Below, one piece after another: positions 30,705 to 42,148 of a stretch of 64,000 nt of DNA; position 1 is the first letter of the stretch; every line of letters starts with the position of its first letter. The stretch is from Alopecurus myosuroides. Taxonomy: Eukaryota; Streptophyta; Magnoliopsida; Poales; Poaceae. The notes under the pieces are model-generated. The model saw only the letters and a list, made by a program, of their open reading frames with translations, made no database searches and was not told where the DNA came from. Both the position numbers and the translations under genes were made by a program. The stretch is taken from assembly GCA_028641055.1 (NCBI GenBank), contig CM054057.1, positions 723,193,931-723,257,930 on the forward strand, read 5' to 3'.

Positions 30705-31895
30705 AAACATACTACTCCGGAGATGAAGGTGAAGATGAAGTCGTAGGTGTTGCCCACGTCGCCATAGCTACGACTTCCTCTTCATCGGTCTCTCTATTTG
30801 AATCCCCCAATGAGAAGGCATCAATCCGACCTACATGTCTCATGGCAAAAGCCACCGCCGTAATATCTTCCACCTCCAAGTCTATCATCACTAGCTCTCC
30901 CTCATTATTGGATTGCGTTGAAAACATTGTTGATGATGAGGATGCTAAGAATCTAGGCTCTTGGTTATGTAGTCTTGAAGGTCAAACTAAGGAAAAGGTA
31001 AAGACTCTCTTAAGGCAACTTGATGATGCCAACTCTCTCATAGACGAGAAGGAGGAGATCATCATGACCTTGGAGAGCCATGGTGGTAGCCATGAGAACC
31101 ATGACAATGAACTAGTTACGGCTCTCGAAAAAGAAACATCCATGAGAGCATCTCTCGAAGAGAGACTATCTTGTCTACAAGATACCTATGCTATTAGTGT
31201 TTCCAAGCTTAGGAAAGATAATGAAAAATCTCTTGCCAAGCTTAGAAAAGATAACGAAAAATCTCTTGCTTTACTTAAAGTTTTTGAAGAAGAGGAGTTG
31301 AAGCTAGGAATAGCTCATGAAGTACTTGTTGAGAATCATGAAAAACTAAAAAAAGGAGTTCATGTCTCTTAAAGATATTCATGACAAACTTACGAAGTCT
31401 CGGAACAACCTCCTAGCTCAACAATCTAATAAGCAAGTGATATCTTCCTCTAATAGCATTACCATCTTGCCTACCTCTTGCACTACGACTAACATCGTAG
31501 GGAAAGAGAAAATTGTCAATGATGCCATAAGCTCTCAAGGAGTCAAGAAAGGAAAAGAAGGACTTGGTTTCGTCTCCAAGTCAAAGAAGAAATCCAGAAG
31601 TGTCACATCTCCCTCTCAAAATGTTGTCTTTGTGAAAGAGGGAGAAGTGACCAAAAAGAAGGATACCAACTCCATTGTGGGTGGTGATACCTCTAGGGGG
31701 AGCATCACTCACAATGACTTTGCCGGAAAATACCCATCTTATGTTCTTATGAAATCTAGAGATGGACATGTTTATGCTAAATATGTTGGTACTTCTTATG
31801 GTGATGATTATCATTGGACTATTTGGGTTCCCAAGACCCTTGTTACTAACAAAAGAGGACCCATTGAAGGATGGGTACCTAAATCAAGAAATTGA
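30705..31895 (+). pseudogene. Gag C-terminal coiled-coil segment of SIRE copy 1
   Basis: Two overlapping frames (30842-31372 and 31362-31895) join through one frameshift in the A-rich stretch near 31350; copy 2 has them in one frame. The protein is a long coiled coil with repeated KLRKDNEKSLAKLRKDNEKS, then a basic region and KYVGTSYGDDYHWTIWVPKT. Long coiled-coil gag extensions are known in the SIRE group. The frame ends at TGA (31893-31895) and the protease frame begins in another frame nearby. Confidence 0.7.
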
Positions 31896-31905
31896 TCTCT
31901 TGTAG

Positions 31906-33724
31906 GGAAATGCTTCCGGATCAAATAGATGGACAGTGGATAGTGGTGCATCCCAACATATGACCGGAAGCCATGACGCAATAAGTAATATTGAACCTCC
32001 TTTACCACATCTCAACTGCGTTACTATTGGTGACAAGTCTGAGCTTAAGGTATTGGGACGAGGCAAGGTAGCTATCTCAAATGATTTATCAATTGAGAAT
32101 GTTCTCCTTGTTGAGTCCCTTGGCTATAACTTGATGTCCGTTCTTCAACTTGCAAATTGTGGCTTTACCTCGTTCTTTAATAAAGAGAGTGTGATTGTCA
32201 CTTGGGAGACTTCTCTTAAAGTAGCCTTTGTTGGGTTTGTCGAGAACGACATGTATGTAGTGGACTTCTCTAAAAAAGACACGTGTGCCGCGACATGCCT
32301 AATGGCTAAAGTTGATGTGGGGTGGCTTTGGCATCGCCGACTAGCCCACACCAATATGAGAATGTTACATGACCTCCAAAGTGGCAATCGTGTTCTTGGA
32401 CTAACCAAAGCTAAGTTTGCTAAAGATCGTGTGTGTATCTCTTGTACATTTGGGAAGCAACATGGAGAACAACACCCAACCAAGACAACTATCTCCACCA
32501 CAAGAATTCTCGAACTCATTCACTTAGATCTCTTTGGTCCACTATCTTATGATAGCCTCGGAGGAAAGAAGTATTGCTTGGTGATTGTGGATGATTATTC
32601 AAGATATTGTTTGGTGTATTTCTTCAAGAGGAAAAGTGAAACTCAAAAGAGAGTCATCGAGTTCATCACTCTAGTGGAGCGCCAACACAATGCTACCATA
32701 TTGGCCATTCGGAGTGATAATGGCTCGGAGTTCAAGAACTACACCGTTGAGGGTTTTCTTAGTGAAGAAGTCATTGCTCATCAATATTCCACTCCCTATA
32801 CCCCTCAACAAAATGGTGTTGCGGAGAGAAAGAACCGGACTTTGATGGATGCGGCTAGAACTATGATTGTGGAGTTCTCTTCTCCCTATAACTTTTGGGC
32901 CGAAGCCGTCTCAACCGCTTGTCATGCTACCAACCGGCTATATCTTCGCAAGATCTTGAACAAAACTCCCTATGAGATTCTCACGGGCAAGAAACCGGAT
33001 GTATCAATACAAGGTCTTCGGGTGCAAGTGCTTCATTCGCAAGAGAGGTAAACGGTTGTCAAAATTTGAGACTAAATCTTATGAGGGTATCTTTGTTGGC
33101 TATGCCACAAACGCTCACGCCTATAGGGTCTACAACAAGTCCACCGGACAAGTTGAAGAAGCTATAGACGTGGTGTTTGATAAGGATAACGACTCCCAAG
33201 GGGGGCGTATAGATCATGGTGTTGTAGGAGATGCAATTCCTCCCATCGTCATAATAAGAATGGGGATTGGTGAAATAATCCCCATTGAGGGTTACCGGAT
33301 GACGGAGGGAGAAGGACTATGCCCCACTCAAGTGGATCCATCGACTACACCCATTGATGACCAAGCTATCCAACAAGATGCACCAAGCCCTCAAGCTAAC
33401 CATCAAGGCCAAGCAACTCATCTCAATCACGATCAAGGCTCCATCATTGTTGAGAATGCTCAACCTAGTGGTGATTCATCACCCATTATTGATCAAGGAC
33501 AAAATGAAGATGGACATGTCTCCGATGAAGAAGGTGATTCTCAATCCATATCCAAAGAATCTTTGGAGGAAATACTAGCACGAAGAGCAAAGAGAAGGCT
33601 AGAGAATCTTGAACGAGCGGGTCATACGGAGGACAAGATTCTTGGACAAGTTCGTGGAAGAGTGGTCACTAGAAGGCAATTGGCGGATTTTAGCAAGGCT
33701 CATCCTTTTTGTCTCTTTCATTGA
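31906..33724 (+). pseudogene. Protease and integrase region of SIRE copy 1 pol
   Basis: Protease: WTVDSGASQHMTG with catalytic Asp (about 31938). Integrase zinc finger: H..H in HRRLAHTNMRML, C..C in CISCTFG. DDE core: D in LIHLDLFGPL, D in IRSDNGSEF, E in NGVAERKNRTLMD. A frameshift at about 33000-33010 (KKPDV/YKVFGCKCF) moves the frame, and an extra T near 33705 (CATCCTTTTTG against CATGCTTTTG in copy 2) shifts it again. All integrase catalytic residues are present, but the polyprotein is broken. Confidence 0.8.
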
Positions 33725-35261
33725 ACCCAAGAAGGTATATGAAGCTCTCAAAGATCAAGATTGGCTTGAAGCCATGCATGATGAACTCAATAACTTCGAG
33801 CGCAACAAAGTGTGGAAATTAGTGCCAAGACCCAAGGATTGCAAAAATGTCATTGGCACCAAGTGGGTGTTCAAGAACAAACAAGACAAAGATGGCAATG
33901 TTATTCGTAACAAGGCAATATTGGTAGCCCAAGGTTTTTCTCAAGTCGAAGGTATCGATTTCGGTGAAACCTTTGCTCCCGTAGCTCGCCTTGAATCCAT
34001 TCGCATCTTACTTGCCTATGCATCTCATCATAACTTCAAGTTACAACAAATGGATGTTAAAAGTGCTTTCCTTCATGGTCCCATTAATGAGTTAGTATAT
34101 GTCAAGCAACCTCCGGGTTTCGAGGATCCCAACCACCCCGATCATGTCTATAAACTTGATAAGGCGCTCTATGGACTTAAACAAGCTACACGTGCGTGGT
34201 ATGAGCACCTTAAAGAGTTTCTAGTAGATCGCGGGTTTAATGTTGGTTTAATCGATCCCACCCTCTTTACCAAGACGGTTGGAGGTGACTTGTTCACATG
34301 CCAACTGTATGTGGATGACATCATTTTTGGGTCTACTAACACTTTGTTCAATGAGGAGTTTTGCAAGCTTATGACCGATAGGTTTGAAATGTCTATGATG
34401 GGAGAGTTGGAGTTCTTCCTTGGCTTTGAAGTGAATCAATATTATGAAGGGACTTTCATCAAACAAGCCAAATACACTCAATACATGCTCAAGAGATTTA
34501 ATATGAATGATGCCAAACCTATGAAGACTCCTATGTCCACGACCACCGACTTGAAACCCGACCCCAACGGTAAAGAGGTAGATCAAAAGGTATACCGCTC
34601 CATGATTGGCTCTTTGCTCTACCTTTGTGCATCTAGACCCGATATTATGTATAGCGTATGTAAATGTGCAAGGTTTCAAGCCTCTCCAAGGCAAATTCAT
34701 TTGGAAGCCGTGAAACGAATATTTCGATATCTAGTTCATACCCCAAACTTCGGTCTTTGGTACCCCAAGGGTTCAAGCTTTCAACTCATTGGATACTCGG
34801 ATGCGGATTATGCGGGAGAGAAGACGGATAGGAAGTCCACATCCGGGGGTAGTCAATTTCTTGGCCGCTCCTTGGTATGTTGGTCTTCTAAGAAGCAAAA
34901 TTGCATTGCTCTCTCCACCACCGAGGCCGAGTATATCTCCGCGGAAAGTTGTTGTGCCCAATTGCTATGGATGAGGCAAACCTTGAAGGATTATGGTATT
35001 AATTTTGACATGGTGCCTCTTCTTTGTGACAATGAGAGTGCTATCAAGATCGCCTACAACCTGGTTCTTCACTCCAAGACGAAGCACATTGAGATCCGTC
35101 ATCATTTCATTCGGGATCATGTTGAGAAAGGTGATATTGATCTCTCATATGTCTCCACAACAGATCAACTTGCCGATATCTTCACGAAGGCCCTTGATGA
35201 ACCAAGATTTTGAGCTTTGAGGAATGAACTAAATGTCATAGATTCTTCCAACTTCACTTGA
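33715..35261 (+). pseudogene. Reverse transcriptase and RNase H of SIRE copy 1
   Basis: Copia-type RT (RVT_2): [50 protein letters not shown], the [13 protein letters not shown] block with a catalytic Asp, and the catalytic [13 protein letters not shown]. RNase [55 protein letters not shown], ending [17 protein letters not shown]-to-TGA change at 35211 truncates 15 residues before the natural end seen in copy 2. Upstream frameshifts prevent polyprotein synthesis. Confidence 0.85.
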
Positions 35262-36125
35262 AACCTTGCATATGTACCTTCATTATGCATGCTATTAGGT
35301 CTAGGTGTAGGCATGGAAATAGGGGGAGCGCTACTCAACTCATGAGTATGCACTCCTTTTATTATGCGAAAATCAAGTAATCATTGCATATCTAGTCAAT
35401 TTGTGACTTATTGTGCTTAATTGTGAGTAGTATTTTTGGACCCAAGATATATCTTTGTGGTGCCAAAGTACACACTCAAACATGGTGGCGTAAGCCACCG
35501 ACATTTGGTATGTTTTTGGATCTTTCTCGCGTATCATATTTCTTCCTTCACAACTCATACGGGTTCGGATTTTCACCTCTTTGTGCCTCTTGCGAACCCC
35601 TCTGAGTAACGTCTCTCGTACATCAGTGACTATTTTCCATCCCAAGCCTCCTTTGCCCAAAACAATGTTTCTATCGTAATGCTCTTGTTTTTACAATCTT
35701 GGCGCACGAAAACTTGGCTGGGCGGAGGCTCCGGTGAAACCACCGGAGGCTCCGCTCCCCCTGTCCACCGGAACACCACCGGAGGCTCCGCTGGCTCACA
35801 TTTGCTCAGTGGGCCTAAAATTAGTTGTTTTGTGGACAAGGGCGGAGGCTCCGGTGCGAACCACCGGAGGCTCCGCTGGGGGGAGCGGAGGCTCCGGTGA
35901 AACCACCAGAGGCTCCGCCGGTGGCAGTTTTTGCGGATAAGGGCTAGGGCGTGCGGGGGTAAGTGAGATCCAATCTCATTTTCCCCCACCCGCCCTCCTT
36001 CTTCCTCCTCACGAACTGCCGCCGCCCCCAAGCCATTCGCCGCCGGATTAGGGAGCTCCACCGTGGGGAGACCTCCTCCTTGCCTTGGGCCGCCCCGGGA
36101 TCCTTCCTCTCCTTCCTTTTTCACC
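35214..36125 (+). other. Spacer between pol and third ORF of SIRE copy 1, with hairpin array
   Basis: AT-rich to about 35690, then the GGAGGCTCC array (35722-35930): six exact GGAGGCTCC and one AGAGGCTCC. Units such as GCGGAGGCTCCGGTG and CACCGGAGGCTCCGC flank an AAAC loop. After it comes a CT/GC-rich leader-like stretch (35980-36120) before an ATG in good context (TCACCATGG). The layout resembles a promoter and 5' leader of a separate transcript. Confidence 0.6.
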
Positions 36126-37895
36126 ATGGACGACGCGGGTATGTGCTCTCTCTCTCTCATCTAGTTGATGGATGGGATGCATAGGAGTTCATGTTCTTGC
36201 TCTCTAGATTTGTGGATTTGGAGTTTTAGGAGTGGAAGTTCTCGAGTACAAACCCTAGTAACCTAGATAATGCGTGTTAGGCTTGAATAGTTGCGGTTGT
36301 AGGGAAGATTTGTTTGCCCTAACCCTAATTATTCAACCCTAACACCATGTGTATCTTGGATTTGTGCGTGCTTTATCAACTCGAGCATTACTCTTTCTTC
36401 ATGATCTCCTTGCTTTTTCCTCTTAGATGCTTCCGGTTCCAAGGGGGTCCGTTACAAGAGCACCGGTCGCCGCAAGACCCCTCAAGTGGATGAGATTGAA
36501 GAGGAGCTTGACAGCTCTCAAGCCAAGCGCAAGCGGTTCCCGGCCACCGAGAAGAAACTACCCAAGAGGAACACCGCAAAGACAGCCTCCAAGATGTCTG
36601 ATGCGATATTTTTGAAGGACAGGCGTGAAAACCCCTATGTGATTGCACGTGAGCGCTTGATGCCACAATTCCGAGGTAAGGATCAACGCTTTCACACTGT
36701 TTTCCAAGGGCAAATCTATCATGAGATCTTGATGAGGAAACCAAAGGACAACGTTGCTCCTCAACACGCCATCAACTTTGGGCACATGGAAGGGAATCAT
36801 CAGTATTTTGGGGAGGCTCTTGAGCTCATTGACAGGTTTGGTCTTGCTCCTATTATCAGTCTCAAACAAGACTACAATGAAGACCTCGTCTGTCAGTTTC
36901 TAGCCACCGTTCATCTCTCCAATGAGACCGAACGCAATCTTATTTGGATGACTCAGGGGAGACAACTTGACATCAAGTGGAAAGATGTTGGCACTATTCT
37001 TGGTGGCTACCCGGATTTTGGTCCTTTTGCTGAGGGTGAAGAGTTTGCTAATGGATGGTTCCGGGTTCACGTCATCAACACTGTGTCACTTTCCAAGGAT
37101 CAACTCACTCCTCTCTATCATTGGAAGAAGTTCACCGTTGGGTTCGTCAAGGGTCTCTACCCGACATATGATATCATGTTGCGCATCTATAGAGAGACTA
37201 TCAACCCAAAGGCGGGGAATGTGGATGAGATCCAGGGTTTATTGAAGAACCTCATGCTTCTAACTCATCAACAGCGGATAGCCGACACTCCTCGCAAGCT
37301 TGATGTGCTTGAATATATTTGGAATGAGCTGTGGCACGCCGTGATCAACCGCAAGAATGCTTGCTTTGGGCCGTTCATCATGAAGATCATCTTACACGTG
37401 TGGAATGACAAGTTTCCGGATGAACCATTTGACGATGAGAGTTGGATCCCTCACATGGAAAGGAGACTTCTCATCAAGGACCACACGGAACCCCTTGAGC
37501 ATCCCACTCCCGCCGTTTGCAAGCACAAGGCCAAGCCTCGCATCATTGTTGATGAGGAAGAAGAAGAGGCCGGTCCATCTCAACCTCCTCCTTCTAGCAA
37601 TGCTTTCAAATGGATGGCAAGGGATCTCAAGAAGGTGTTTCGTTTGAACAAGAAGATCGAGCAACATCAATGGGAAGCTCATTATGATACGGAGCTCAAG
37701 AACCGCAACAAAGCTCAAGCCTCTCGTCAACGTCTTCGTGAGGAAGGTCTCTCCATTGACTCCCCGGTTCTTCCTAGCATCACGGATCGGGACAAGTGGC
37801 AAGCAAAGGACTCCAAGGGAAAGTTGATTGAGTGGTCCGAGGAAGAAGGAGACGAAGCTACTAGCTCTCACCGCCGTGCCCCCTCTTCCGAGTGA
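36126..37895 (+). CDS. Spliced third ORF of SIRE copy 1 (putative plant transposon protein, env position)
   Basis: Exon 1 is only 36126-36138 (MDDA plus one base), followed by GTATGTGC. The intron ends CTCTTAG at 36426 and exon 2 (36427-37895) continues in frame DASGSKGVRYKSTGRRKTPQ to a TGA. Total about 493 residues. The middle (FGLAPIISLKQDYNEDLVCQ, GLLKNLMLLTHQQRIADTPR) resembles the 'putative plant transposon protein' domain (PF20167-like). An acidic DEEEEEAGP stretch and a C-terminal coiled coil (FRLNKKIEQHQWE) follow. No signal peptide or membrane span is seen, so I do not call it an envelope protein. Copy 2 conserves the same 13-base first exon and splice sites. Function unknown. Confidence 0.7.
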
Positions 37896-38305
37896 TCTTC
37901 GGGGCGTTAGCATCTTGATCTACCTCTTTTGGTATCTTGATGCCAAAGGGGGAGAGATATATATTAGGAACGGGCATTTGCATGGGTCTCCCTCAAGCTT
38001 CTTCGATTTGCATCTTTTATTTGCTTGAGGGAGTTTGGCTTCTTATTTGGTCATTTGGAACTTCGGTTTGTTTACATTATTCCTATCTGTCGTGAACCTC
38101 GTTATATTATGCTTGTGTGAACCTCGTATCATATTATTTATGTGTTTTGTGTGTTATGTGATATCGTTGTCATATTACCCTTATATATCATGCCTAGATG
38201 CTCACAATATGAAAGGAGCATACCTTTAGGGGGAGCTCCGTTCATATTGTGTTTTTCAATCATGCAAATAGAGATGTTGTCATCAATTACAAAAAATGGG
38301 GAGAA
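37896..38305 (+). other. 3' untranslated region and polypurine tract of SIRE copy 1
   Basis: T-rich sequence without a gene; TGGGGAGAA directly before TGAAAGATC is the polypurine tract (copy 2 has AAAAAGGGGGAGAA). AAAGGGGGAGA (37947) and AGGGGGAGCTCCG (38228) are additional purine-rich blocks. Confidence 0.55.
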
Positions 38306-39760
38306 TGAAAGATCATCGTCAGTTTTGGTAATTATATGACAACATATCTATTTTGATCTAATGTTTGTTCGATAAATGAAAATGCCCAGGTTAATCAGGA
38401 TCACTAACTATTTGGGGCGAGTGATTGATTTATTTGAAAAGAGCAAGGAGAAAGAAATCCAGGGAGATATTTTTCATAGGAGCGGAGGCTCCGGTGAATC
38501 CACCGGAGGCTCCGCCAAGGATCCGGTGGGGATTCGGTGTAGGCTCCGCCCAAACCCCTCTCTGGAGCGCATAGGCGGAGGCGCGAGCCGAACATCCGGT
38601 GGAGCTCCGGTGGGGCGGAACCTCCGCCACTTCCACCGGAGGCTCCGCTACCTCCAAAGCTGGGGCTGTGCACACAGGGGGTCCGGTGCGCCTCCGGTGG
38701 AGGCTCCGCCCAAACACTGTTCTGTTGGGCAATAGCGGAGGCTCCGCCGGAGCCTCCGGTGGCCTCGCCTGGCCCCTGTGCAAATGGGCTCCGGTGCACC
38801 TCCGGTGGGGGCTCCGCGGAAAGTTGTTTCTGTTGCGCAGGTGCGGAGGTTCCACCGGAGCCTCCGGTGCACCTCCGGTGGGCGGAACCTACGCTGCACC
38901 CACCGGAGCCTCCGCCCCGTGGCTCAACAATAGCTAGTTGGTGCGCTGCGCCACTGTGCACTGGATAGAAGCCCACCGGAGCCTTCGGTGAAACCACCGG
39001 AGCCTCCGGTGCTCCTGGACTGCAACGGCCATTAAATGAAAGGGGTATAAATACCCCTTCCCCTACCTCTTAAATGCCAAGCTTTCCCCCATTCTCTCTC
39101 CAAGCCATTAATGAAAGCTTCATCCGCCTAGATCTCCCACTCCATCCACCCAATCACTCCCATACTTGGTGGAGAGCTAGAGGAGGCCTAGATCCACACT
39201 TCCACCAAAGGAATCTCAAATCCATCCACCACAACCTAGTACATCTACAATCCTACTTGAGGCCTAGAAACCTTAGTAGATCTTGTGCTTGTAGCTTCCA
39301 CCTTGTTGCAAGAAGCTACGGATTGCTTGAGAGCCTCCATCCATCTTGTGGAGTGACCTCGATCCCTTGTAAAGGTTTGGTCAACGCCTTCAAGTCGACC
39401 TCATAGTGGAAACGAGAATCTCCCTCACCGAAGAAGCTCAAGGAGAACAAGGTGTGCACAACCGTGCTATTGAGGAGCGCCTAGGTGGCTCCCCACCTCT
39501 CCAACGTAGACGTACTTCTCTTTGAGAAGGAACTATGGGAATCATATCCTTGTCTCCTTGTTTACACTTGTTGTTTGCCTTAATACCTTACGCTTTACTT
39601 CCGTTGCGCATATTATCTTGTTCACATAGGTTGCTCTCCTAGATGCACACCTAGAGAACATTATCTTATCTTGCTTAGCCCCACTAAAAGGAAAAGAAAA
39701 GAAAAATTGGTAGTCAACCTATTCAACCCCCCCCCTCTAGCTGACCATAGTGCACTTTCA
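38306..39760 (+). repeat. 3' LTR of SIRE copy 1
   Basis: TGAAAGATCATCGTC to GTGCACTTTCA, followed by the CTCAC target duplication. It contains a GGAGGCTCC array (38480-39012) and the palindromic TATA box (39042-39057). Confidence 0.9.
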
Positions 39761-39765
39761 CTCAC

Positions 39766-39790
39766 GACAATCTTTAAGGATTGGACGGAG
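39766..39790 (+). mobile_element. Right part of the split Stowaway-type MITE
   Basis: GACAATCTTTAAGGATTGGACGGAG followed by TA is the inverted-repeat partner of 27664 onward. Confidence 0.6.
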
Positions 39791-42148
39791 TACCACAATC
39801 AACATGTTTGCTCCGACCTAAGTCATGTCATCTTTAAGAGTATATATATCACCATACACCGGAATTCTACTATGTATGAAAAATGTTCATGAAATAAGTG
39901 TCTTACTTTGGAGGATTTCAAACTTTATACAAAATATCTAGACAGCTACAGATAAAAGTCAACAGTAGCGATAACAGAAACCAGATACATTAACCTTCTG
40001 GATTCAGCATGTAGATGACTGTGTAATTCCTACTTCTAAACCCAAAGGCACACATGACATGAGGACCAGTGGCATTCAATGTCATGCTTAGTCATAGAAC
40101 AAACAGATCTCAGCTTCAATTATTAAACCATTAGCTACCGTATTTATCTAATCAGGTCACAGCAATATGAAAACATATATTATTCCTTCCCTCATATCAT
40201 GACACTGAGTTAATGTGCCTACTACAAGAAAGAGGGGATAAAACTGCAGCAATGTACTCCCTCCGTTCCATATTAGATGACTCTCAAATAGATGTATCTA
40301 GTACTAAAATATTTATAGATACATCTATGTGGGAGTCATCTAATTTGGAACGGAGTGAGTATTACATAATATAGTGAAAGGATGTCACACCTACTGTAAA
40401 CAATATAAGAGCTCCGCCCAAAACATCTTGCATGATCTGTTTTGGCATGACTAAATATAAAAAAGAAATACTACACCTATGCACCAGAACAAAACCCTGA
40501 ATGCCATATGTCTCCTTACTTGGTTGCAGGTCTAACTAAAAGGCAGCTGAACCTCACCAATAATCTAAGTATGTTTGTATAAGTTCCTAAATGCGAATCA
40601 CACAAACAATCTTACTGACTCAATGTGTTGGACGCAAAGTACATACCAATTCCAGAGTGCTTACAAATAGTTTCAAAGGATTTAAGCATTCATCGCGAGA
40701 TGGCTGATGTACCTTCTTAAGCACGAGTGTTGGGCGCTTGCCGTCGATGGCGGCGTGGCTGCGACAGCGTCACGCGAGCCGGATCGGGCGCCGCGGGCAT
40801 GCCCACTGCCCATACCAGCACCAACACTTTCCTCTCACCTTCCCCTAGAACTTGCACTTCCTTGGCCTCCAGTAGATTTTGGCTCTCGCTCCGGTTCCGG
40901 ATTCATCTCCGGTGAAGGGTAGAAAAAGAGGGAGCAATCTAGGCGTTGATCTTGGTGCAGCGGCTGGGCAAGCGCTGCCGGTTGACCTCCAGCCCGAGCT
41001 TCGTCTCAAACTCCAGCGGGAGGAGTACGAAGAACATGTGCAGGCGTGGTTCCTCGCACGCAGCCTGCGGTGAAGGAAAAACACAAGTACCCACCAGCGA
41101 AGAGCGAGTGAGGGGAGGGGGACGGGGCGCCAACCCCCTGCGCCGGCAACTCCCTGTACCGGAACGCGGCGGCGACACAAAGCCGGCGTGCTCTGTCCTC
41201 CGATGAACTCCAGCGAACTAGGGATTCATTTGGTCAAGTTGGGGGTTTTTCTCAGTAGCAGCGGACGATAGAGAACGGGCTGAAATTAAAAAAATTCCAG
41301 GGCCAGCACCCATCTAACGTATTGGGTCGTGGCCCATCTGTGGGAAGTCACGAACGAGGCAGTAGTACGATTTCAACTAGTCCCGTTTTTAACACTAGTA
41401 TGAATTCGTTTTGGCCACAAGATGAACGGAAATAAACGGTTATTATTGATCTGGGGGTACCACAAAACGCCCCACCTTTTTTCTTGATGTGAAACAAGTT
41501 CTTGTTTGCAAGCAATCCTGCTGAGATTGAGTGGACAATCAACACTCTTCAATTAAGGATTCCATGAGGATTTTCATAATCCACATTCTGTCATAACTTT
41601 ATTAGCAGTGCATGGGAAATAGTTTAGTCATAGTAAATTACCTTGCTATGGTAGTGTGGCATTTGGCTACTGAAAGGTATAAAATCTGTGCTAGAAGAGG
41701 AGGATGAGGGGCTCCGTAACTTGCGGAGACCCGTTGGAGGCGAGTCGGGGGCGATTCTGGGTCCTCGACAGCAAGCTCAGTTAAGATGGTGGAAGCGACA
41801 CAGTTCTATCACAACTTTCTAAACTTGCTCAAATCTGTTAGAAACTTAAAACTCCATCCTAATGGATACAAAAAGTAATCATATACTATTTGTCATGGTG
41901 AGAATAAGCTTTTAATGGACTAAGTTTGTAATGGACTAGACTAGCATATTTGATTTTCCTGTAGTTGTTAGACACACCTGCACCACACCGAGAGCCAACC
42001 ATCGAGTGCTGCCCCGAGAGTCATGATTATTTGTTGATTTCCAGCCATTTGTGGCCCCTTTGTTAGATATGTCTAAGATAATAAAATTAATGTTTTATTG
42101 TTTTATTTCTCGAAAATGAAAGCGTGACCCCCTTGAAACACGGTAGCA
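39791..42148. other. Mixed region without a recognised gene (contains a complete MITE)
   Basis: 39791-40680 is AT-rich with a MITE at 40257-40359. 40690-41220 is a GC-rich island resembling a first exon and leader. On the minus strand a frame DGKRPTLVLKKVHQPSRDEC runs to a GTATGT donor at about 40646, suggesting an exon of a captured or decayed gene I cannot identify. 41221-42148 is AT-rich with nothing recognised. Confidence 0.35.
40257..40359 (+). mobile_element. Stowaway/Tc1-mariner MITE
   Basis: This is a 103-base element with terminal inverted repeats CTCCCTCCGTTCCATATTAG and the complement of CTAATTTGGAACGGAGTGAG. It is flanked by TA on both sides (40255-40256 and 40360-40361). The ends match the grass Stowaway consensus CTCCCTCCGTTCC. 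Inner arms AGATGTATCTAG and ATAGATACATCT continue the fold, so the whole unit is one hairpin. Confidence 0.88.

Larger units (their letters stand above)
27732..39760 (+). mobile_element. SIRE/Maximus-type Copia retrotransposon, copy 1
   Basis: LTRs 27732-29194 and 38306-39760 are flanked by exact 5-bp duplications CTCAC (27727-27731 and 39761-39765). The internal region has a primer site, gag with zinc knuckle, coiled-coil segment, protease, integrase, RT and RNase H in Copia order, then a third, spliced ORF before the 3' LTR. The extra ORF and large size fit the SIRE/Maximus lineage. Several frameshifts and stops in gag-pol make it defective. The two LTRs differ at scattered sites, so the insertion is not recent. 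Confidence 0.9.

Noticed and set aside
36126..37895. Envelope glycoprotein, as often claimed for SIRE third ORFs
   Set aside because: No signal peptide, transmembrane segment or glycosylation-rich ectodomain is visible; the domain looks like a plant transposon protein.
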